Of a DNA stretch of 64,000 nucleotides, positions 58,140 through 64,000 are shown piece by piece. Source of the stretch: Agrypnia vestita (taxonomy: Eukaryota > Arthropoda > Insecta > Trichoptera > Phryganeidae). Numbering within the stretch: the first letter of the stretch is position 1; every line of letters begins with the position of its first letter. Location: contig JADDOH010001555.1 of NCBI GenBank assembly GCA_016648135.1, positions 62,001 to 126,000 on the forward strand. The letters run 5' to 3'. A model generated the notes under the pieces. That model had not been told where the DNA came from. It did no database searches and was given only the letters and a program-made list of their open reading frames with translations. Both the position numbers and the translations under genes were made by a program.

Positions 58140-58540
58140 ATGTTTAGCGAATGAACGTGGTTTTGTTAGGAGCGACGCAAACGAGTTTGTGTACCGTGGA
58201 AGTAAAATCACTTGGGATGTTAGAACAAAAAAAGAAGACGAGAGTCACATAAATCAGGCAAAGCTAAAAAAATTAAAGATTTTGGAATCAAATAACATAG
58301 ATCTATAGCTTCGCAGGCAACTTACACAACATGTGTATGAAGCATTTTGATGTACGGTTGTGAAACCTGGTGCTTAGGCACGAAAGAAAAAAGACTCGAG
58401 ACCTTTGAGATATGATGCTAAAAAGGACACAAGGAATTCCCTGGAGACACCATATCACGAATGTCGAAGTTCTCAATAGAATTGAGGGAGGGAGATATCT
58501 AGTTAAAACCGACTCAAAGGAGTGAGCCCAATTAAGCGCC
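58140..58540 (+). pseudogene. Non-LTR reverse transcriptase 3' relic
   Basis: Successive plus frames give EFVYRGSKITWDVRTKKED, INQAKLKKLKILESNN, then LMYGCETWCLGTKEKRLETF and WRHHITNVEVLNRI. This matches the RT thumb and C-terminal region (family pattern F.YLGS.I..DG....EI..RI..AK..F.KL, then LYG.E.W.L....RLE.FEM, then W....TN.EVL.RI). At least two frameshifts and stops break it, and the catalytic palm is missing. It represents another subfamily than the relics at 3130 and 45590. Confidence 0.7.
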
Positions 58541-60729
58541 ATGAGGGTCTCCTGCATGGAGATGGCTTAGAGAACAAATTACAAAGGGTGGCCCCAACGT
58601 TAGTGTTTGGAAAAAGTGTACGAGGACATGGACTTTGCCATATATGTCGACCTGAAGAGGACTACATGCTGGACCCTGCAGGAAATCAATCTCCAGAATT
58701 GAAACTACTAAGAGACAAACGTCACATTTTATACCCTTTTCTTTCACAATCCTTCCACATCTAAATTGTGAATAAGACTATATTAGCACTCATTAAATAA
58801 AATTTATTTTACGTATAGTACGGCTACACATAATGGTTTGAAGATTTAATTTGTTTATATTATGTTATGCTTTTTTAATGAAAATGAATTCGGAAATGAA
58901 CTGGACTGGAAAAATCAAGGACAGGCGATTTGGCGAAGATATGGAGAAATCGGTCTATTTTATAAGTAGAAAAATTAATGACGCATTTTTTCCGAAGTCG
59001 TTTTTATATAAAAACAATGATATGATATGAATAAAAATGAAATAAAAATCGTGGTAGTGTCTAATGTATTGGTTTTATTAAAAATTTAATTCTACTACTG
59101 TTTAAATATGATAACGATATCACGATTTTCGAAATACATTTGTAAATATTGTTCTGTCGTAAGCCTATTCACGGTGAAATGGCAAACCAAACTGAGTTCA
59201 AATCAGCTATCAACTGTCAAAGTATTTGTCACTGAAAAGTGTTTTCTAAAAAACACCTTAATGAATTATCTTTCAAACAAAGGCAGTATCTTGGCCATTG
59301 CCATAATTTTTTTTATGTTTTATTTAATTATAAAAATCATACCTAGAAAAAAACACCCTATACATTAAATTCTTAAAGTTATAACCGTAACCTGACAAGA
59401 CTCGTCTTACCTGTCTGTTCAATGTTCATTGGTCAAAAAGTCAAGATTGTTTTTATTACTCAAATAAAACGTGTAACATTAATTTGTATGTTGAATATTC
59501 AATAGTGATATCTAACGTAGATATTAGTTGGTATAATAGGTAGATCTTATGTGGTCATTTTTATATTTAATCAGCCATTTACATATACAATATGGATATA
59601 TATATCACTTAATATTATTATTACATTAGTTCTTGCTAAAGTGAATCTTGTTGGTCTTAATCAGTTCTGTACACCCAGGAGCACATAATGAGTGGGATGG
59701 TCACAGCTGACGAAACGAGGATGCTGGAATGCAAAAGGCGTCTAAAGAGCGGACCGACTTCAAAAAAAAAACATGAATCTTATCAACGGGGGGCGTATAA
59801 ATGGAAAATCTGTATGCAATTGAGTGAAAACTTAATAAATTCGGAGTGAATCTTGATGTTTTTATAGTAACTAACTAACTGACTAACCAGAGAGGATAGA
59901 ACGCCATATTCTTCTATCTTGGCTCCACTTTTTTTTTCATATTTAAGTATTTTTTGATACCTATTACATTATACATATGCCAAACACTGCACAGTAGTTT
60001 TACGGCATGGTTGCCTTCAATATTTGACAATAATTTTTATTTTATAATGAAGATTATAATGTAGGTCATTATCGAGTATTGCATGATTTTTACTAGTGAT
60101 ACATGATATGTAATTATAAATTAATGTAAGATTAGGTACATAGCTTTAATATATATTCTTTTAGCTTGTACTTTTTTGAAGCCAATGGAGTTTTTTTGTC
60201 TTGCATCATCTCAAAGAATTTTTTATCTAATTTATTAAAGATTCTTGGCACAATTTAATCTATTTTTCTTTCACCATGCACGTTGTTAGTAATTGGTATT
60301 CTCATCGTTCGTCCTGTCGATCTGGTTGCATAGTTATGGTGCGTGTCAGTGTATATATTAATATTATTAATCATTTCTTCTAGTATTATATTATATTTTA
60401 CTTAAGCCAGAAATTCTGTTCTCAGAATTTACATATAAAAATGTTGGTTAGTTATTATTCGGCTAGGTACGCAGCACAATGGTTTGCGAGGGCGATTTAG
60501 TAGGGTTGGTAGACGGGGTAAAGTGGGGTAAGCGGGAAGGTCCTAGAGGCACCTTGAGACCAGATTAGAACTTGTGAAAGCCACCTTCTCACAACACCTT
60601 AGAGTCGGATTACTAGGACGAAGGGAAATTCCCGAGCCGGCGGAGGACACAGAAAGGCCGGATTGAAAGGGTCACCATTGTAATGATTGTGGGTTGAGGC
60701 GAAAAATAAGTTACATTAAGTCTATATTT
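58541..60729. other. Non-coding stretch with minor repeats
   Basis: A MITE-like repeat with inverted ends related to 6330-6600 spans roughly 59010-59390. A retrotransposon 3'-end fragment (GAGGATAGAACGCCATATTC) lies at 59866-59945, next to an AACTAACTAACTGACTAAC tail. A GC-rich island sits at 60475-60690. No gene. Confidence 0.4.
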
Positions 60730-61300
60730 ACTCTCTTTATATTAACTCGTGGCGTCTACTTGCTTGCCGTCAACAAAAACTTTGGATCGATTTTTGACCC
60801 TTTTCCCGAGATCCAATCGAGCTGAAACTTGGCAAGTAGACTCGTGGCGACAATCAAGAAGATCTATCAAATTTTCGTTAAAAAAATTAATAATTATAGT
60901 ATAATTTCGGATTTTTAGAAATTTTATTAGTTTTTTCAAATTGGAATCATTTGAAAAAACTAATAAAAAACAGAAAAGTTTGCTTACTAGCAACGGCGGC
61001 TCGATAACGTCGCGGAATATTTTCTAAATTTGAATTACTCCGTCGGTATACATAATAAGTACTTCACTACGAATGTCGAAAATCTAAATTGACTGACAAA
61101 TGTGTTTAGAATTTAATCTTCACAGCATGAAGTGTCTTATCAAAGCTCAAAACATCTGACATTTTAGAAATATATTAAATTACTGTAAGTTAAGTGTTAT
61201 GTTATATGTTTTAATTCGTCTTTAATTGTTGTTATATTTGACAAAGAAAGGAAGTATAATAAAATCTTGGTTTTTATGGGTTACTTTTTTAACGTATTAG
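60730..61300. mobile_element. Repeat family E, copy 2
   Basis: Inverted ends ACTCTCTTTA (60730-60739) and GAAAGGAAGT (61246-61255), then the conserved tail ATAATAAAATCTTGG to about 61300. The core (60780-60880) matches copies 1 and 3. An extra 20-bp perfect hairpin lies inside at 60922-60968. The minus-strand core reads QVSARLDLGKRVKNRSKVF. Confidence 0.6.
60922..60968. repeat. 20-bp perfect hairpin
   Basis: TTTTATTAGTTTTTTCAAAT and its exact complement flank the 7-nt loop TGGAATC. It is present only in copy 2 of family E, so it is a later insertion or duplication. Confidence 0.8.
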
Positions 61301-61319
61301 AAGGTGAAATGAAAAAATT

Positions 61320-61790
61320 CTGAAAAGTTTTTATTGTTCATAATAAATACTGGTCTGTAAAAGGAGTTAAAAAATTAAAAATATTGATTTTCAGACGTAT
61401 TCTAGTCTATATGTTGAAAAATTCGGAAGAATATCATATATATACATTAAAACGAATATTGCTTAATACATTAAAAATATAGAAATATCATTACCAATTG
61501 CGAAATCTATGTATATTGTTTCATGTTAAAAAGAGACAAAACTATGTCACCACCATAGCCCCTTGAAATATATGGATGATTCTTATCTATCTATATAACT
61601 TACAAAAATCCAATGTTCTTACGATGGAATTGGTGAACGTTGCATTGTATTGAGTGATCCTTAAGCTAGCTCATACAGGTTGTAAGCCTGGCTCATACAT
61701 ACAAAAAAGAATTCCATACATGCTTCTCATATAAATAGCTTCGTCTCTGTGAGACTTCTATAATTTATCTTAGTTAAAGTTTTATTTTGA
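61320..61790 (-). mobile_element. MITE family A, copy 5
   Basis: The right end carries the reversed head (AGCTTCGTCTCTGTGAGAC then TTCTATAATTTATCTTAG). The interior parallels copy 3 (AATATTGATTTTCAGACG, GATGGAATTGGTGAACGTTG). It sits between copies 2 and 3 of family E. Confidence 0.65.
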
Positions 61791-61858
61791 CTTGTATTAA
61801 GGCGAATGATTTTTTCTCCTTTCATCGTGTTGTAGTAAAGGGAGGGAACAACACTATA

Positions 61859-62106
61859 ATACTCCCTTTCATTTAACTCGCAGCGATTGCTTGCTTGTCT
61901 GTCGAAAAAGCTTTGGATCGATTTTTAACCCTATTCCCTTGATCTAATCGAGCTCAAACTTTGCAGGCAGACTCGTGGCGACGATAAAAATGATCTAACA
62001 AATTTTCGTTTAAAAAAAATTAATAATTATAGTATAATTACTGTTTCAACTAGTAATTGAGAAAGGGAGTATAATAAAAACTTGGTTTTTATGGGTTAGT
62101 TTTTTT
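61859..62106. mobile_element. Repeat family E, copy 3
   Basis: Best-kept inverted ends: ACTCCCTTTC (61859-61868) and GAAAGGGAGT (62061-62070), with ATAAT on both outer sides, then the conserved tail CTTGGTTTTTATGGGTTAG to about 62106. Core as in the other copies, with one stop in the minus-strand frame. Confidence 0.65.
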
Positions 62107-63734
62107 ATCCGGTAGAATGCAGCTCTGGCTTGCTTTATATGATATTTGATTCTCATAGAAGGGTCCCAACTTTCATTCAATATGCTTTCCAGGTAGGTTT
62201 ATGTATTTTTTCATATTTTTCATATCATTCTCACGACCTTCCATGGAGTCCGCTAGAATCATGGCATCATCCGCGTGGCAAAGATCGTTTCATTTCTTCC
62301 AATTTATTACCAAGCCTGTCAGCTTTACATTGAGCCTCCTCTAAATAGACGTATAGACGTGAAAGAATACAGCCCATTATAAATCCTCTCCTTGTCCCTA
62401 TATCTTCGGTTAACTGGTATTTTACTTTCACTGGTGCTTTGATACTATTATAGTTTCCTATTATTCGGATACCTTCATCATTAAATCACAAATGCTTTTA
62501 GAATGTCAATTAATTTTTCATGTTAAGCTTTGCTTTTTTTTATATTAGAATATTAATATCAAATCAATTTGATTTGATCCTAATTTAGAAAGTATTATAT
62601 CTGTAATCTGTTGAGGACATGCGCTATTAATACCCTGCGTATATTTATGTTTAACTCGTAGAAAATCTGATTAAGTCAACTTATTTGACTAGAAACTAGA
62701 GCTTCAAAGGAACAAAATGACACACAGAAAAAGTATATTTACATTTTAAGAAAGTGCAGCTTTGTTCTAGGTTGTCAAATCGGTGATTTGGTGGCGTCAG
62801 CGTCATCCCAAACACCGGGATTACTTGGGGTCCGTTCCTGAGAGCAACATTAACTCGTCAAAGGAATGTCTCATTCACTACACGCGATCGCTACCTTTAT
62901 CTGCGTTCTTCTCTGTCACAGCAGCGCTCGGGAGAGAAAACAATTCGGGAAATTTATATCCCACATAAAATTTCATTTAAGAGCGCGACCGAATTGACTC
63001 TAAAACGTTGTGTTTGTACCGGGGAACAGGCAGCACGAACGTGTGTTAATTTCAAAGAGAAATACTTATTAAATTTTAATGGGTACCACCTAGGAACGCC
63101 CACAGCGCCGGCGGACTGGCGGAACTAAATCAATCCTAAATATTCCTGACAGTCGCGCGTCGTTTCAAAATTATTACGAAATACTCAATGATTTGTTTTC
63201 TGGTCCGGAACAACGTGTATTTCTACATTGCCGCACTGCTATGTTATCTTAATTTCCACAAAATCACATTTAATCTGTCGTGCACATTAATCATAACTAA
63301 AAGTTTTAATTTTTCCCAAACAGCAATAACGTCTTATAAATTTTTATCTCGTAGTATAAAAATGTGGCATACCAAAACATACTAATTTGCTTTCTTTAAA
63401 AAGAGCCAAATGAGGTGTTAAAGTAGCAATAATTATTTGATTTTCTAATCATCTTTTGGCTATGGATATTCTTTTGATATTAATAAGGGCTTAAAAATTT
63501 TACATACAAATTATACAAAATCACAGTTTGATTAATTAAATTTTTGGAAATAAGAAAAAATGGAAAATTGAATTTTATAAATAACCAGGTATTTTTTTAC
63601 AAATAGTTATCTTTTAAATTTGTTTTCATGTTAGTAGGTATTTTTATTGTTATTCATTTTTCATGTATAATTTTTATATTTTAACAGTCTTAACTTAGAT
63701 TTTTGATTTTTAAAGTGTTAGTTTACATTATTTT
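62107..63734. other. Non-coding stretch with a GC-richer block at 62960-63175
   Basis: No gene recognised. The block (GGAACGCCCACAGCGCCGGC) has no coding signal I can support. Confidence 0.4.
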
Positions 63735-63769
63735 CTGACGAAGGAGCCATGGGATCTGAAACAAGTTGA
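63735..63769 (+). ncRNA. Hammerhead-like motif, isolated
   Basis: CTGACGA (63735-63741), A, GGAGCC, an imperfect partner GGGATC, GAAA (63758-63761), C-AA-G, then TT (63766-63767) and GA: both core blocks are intact and the order matches 15947-15985. Stem II has mismatches. Confidence 0.45.
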
Positions 63770-64000
63770 TATTTATCAATATATAAATGTGTAAATAAAG
63801 TTAATTTTTATTAATTATATTAATTCACTTTCGTTATATATCGTTACTATCTTTATAATATTGAATAGGTCGAATAATCGCTGACTTAATGTTACTATAT
63901 AAAATTGTAAACCGTTACAGTGGTGTGCAAAACGTTATTTGTGAAATTCAATTAACAGTTCACATTAGAATCACCACAACACGGAAAATGTTTCATTAAT
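63770..64000. other. AT-rich end of window, no gene seen
   Basis: Nothing supported. Any inverted partner of the 63735 motif would have to lie upstream or beyond the window. Confidence 0.4.

Noticed and set aside
59706..59720. Hammerhead core CTGACGAAAC
   Set aside because: The two core blocks are fused with no stem II, so it cannot fold as a hammerhead.

Overview
The window is AT-rich eukaryotic DNA from an animal, most likely an insect. I find no intact protein-coding gene, rRNA gene or functional tRNA gene. Open frames are short and stop-limited, have no operon-like order or bacterial start signals, and mostly fall inside repeats. The insect assignment rests on the repeats: a Helitron with A|TC...CTRR|T ends, tRNA-derived SINEs, short-tailed non-LTR retrotransposon 3' ends of types common in insects, solo LTRs and many long-inverted-repeat MITEs. 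I cannot fix the order; Lepidoptera or Hemiptera would both fit.

Layout. 1-10 kb: a foldback element (73-237), a MITE (1819-2236), a reverse-transcriptase relic (3130-3590), a complete non-autonomous Helitron (5825-6185) and two SINEs (6691-6870 plus; 8560-8703 minus). 10-20 kb: a 104-nt near-perfect hairpin (10388-10491), a solo LTR with a 4-bp target duplication (12485-13108), an inverted-repeat element with a hammerhead-ribozyme-like motif in each arm (15889-16270) and a MITE (16477-16722). 20-35 kb: a probable LTR, more MITEs, retrotransposon relics, and a clear nested insertion in which a 5'-truncated non-LTR element (30528-31514) interrupts an older repeat that has an uninterrupted copy at 47474-47908. 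35-50 kb: CpG-rich islands (one with two full CRE palindromes, one with three CATAAATC sites), SINEs, a hairpin repeat family with a conserved loop but changing stems, a Helitron 3' end and an antisense solo LTR. 50-64 kb: a TA-flanked long-TIR MITE (50970-51463), a second hammerhead-containing inverted-repeat element (about 54366-54849), RT relics and three copies of a repeat with ACTCCCTTTC-type inverted ends.

The best candidate for an under-described system is the set of hammerhead-like motifs (CTGANGA, short stem II, GAAA, then a tiny stem III ending GTT). They recur at seven loci, twice as inverted pairs inside foldback elements, which recalls the ribozymes of Penelope-like elements and retrozymes. 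Most copies carry a damaging change, so they read as decaying relics of a dispersed family. The rest looks like a gene desert of nested repeats with scattered GC-rich islands that may be regulatory.
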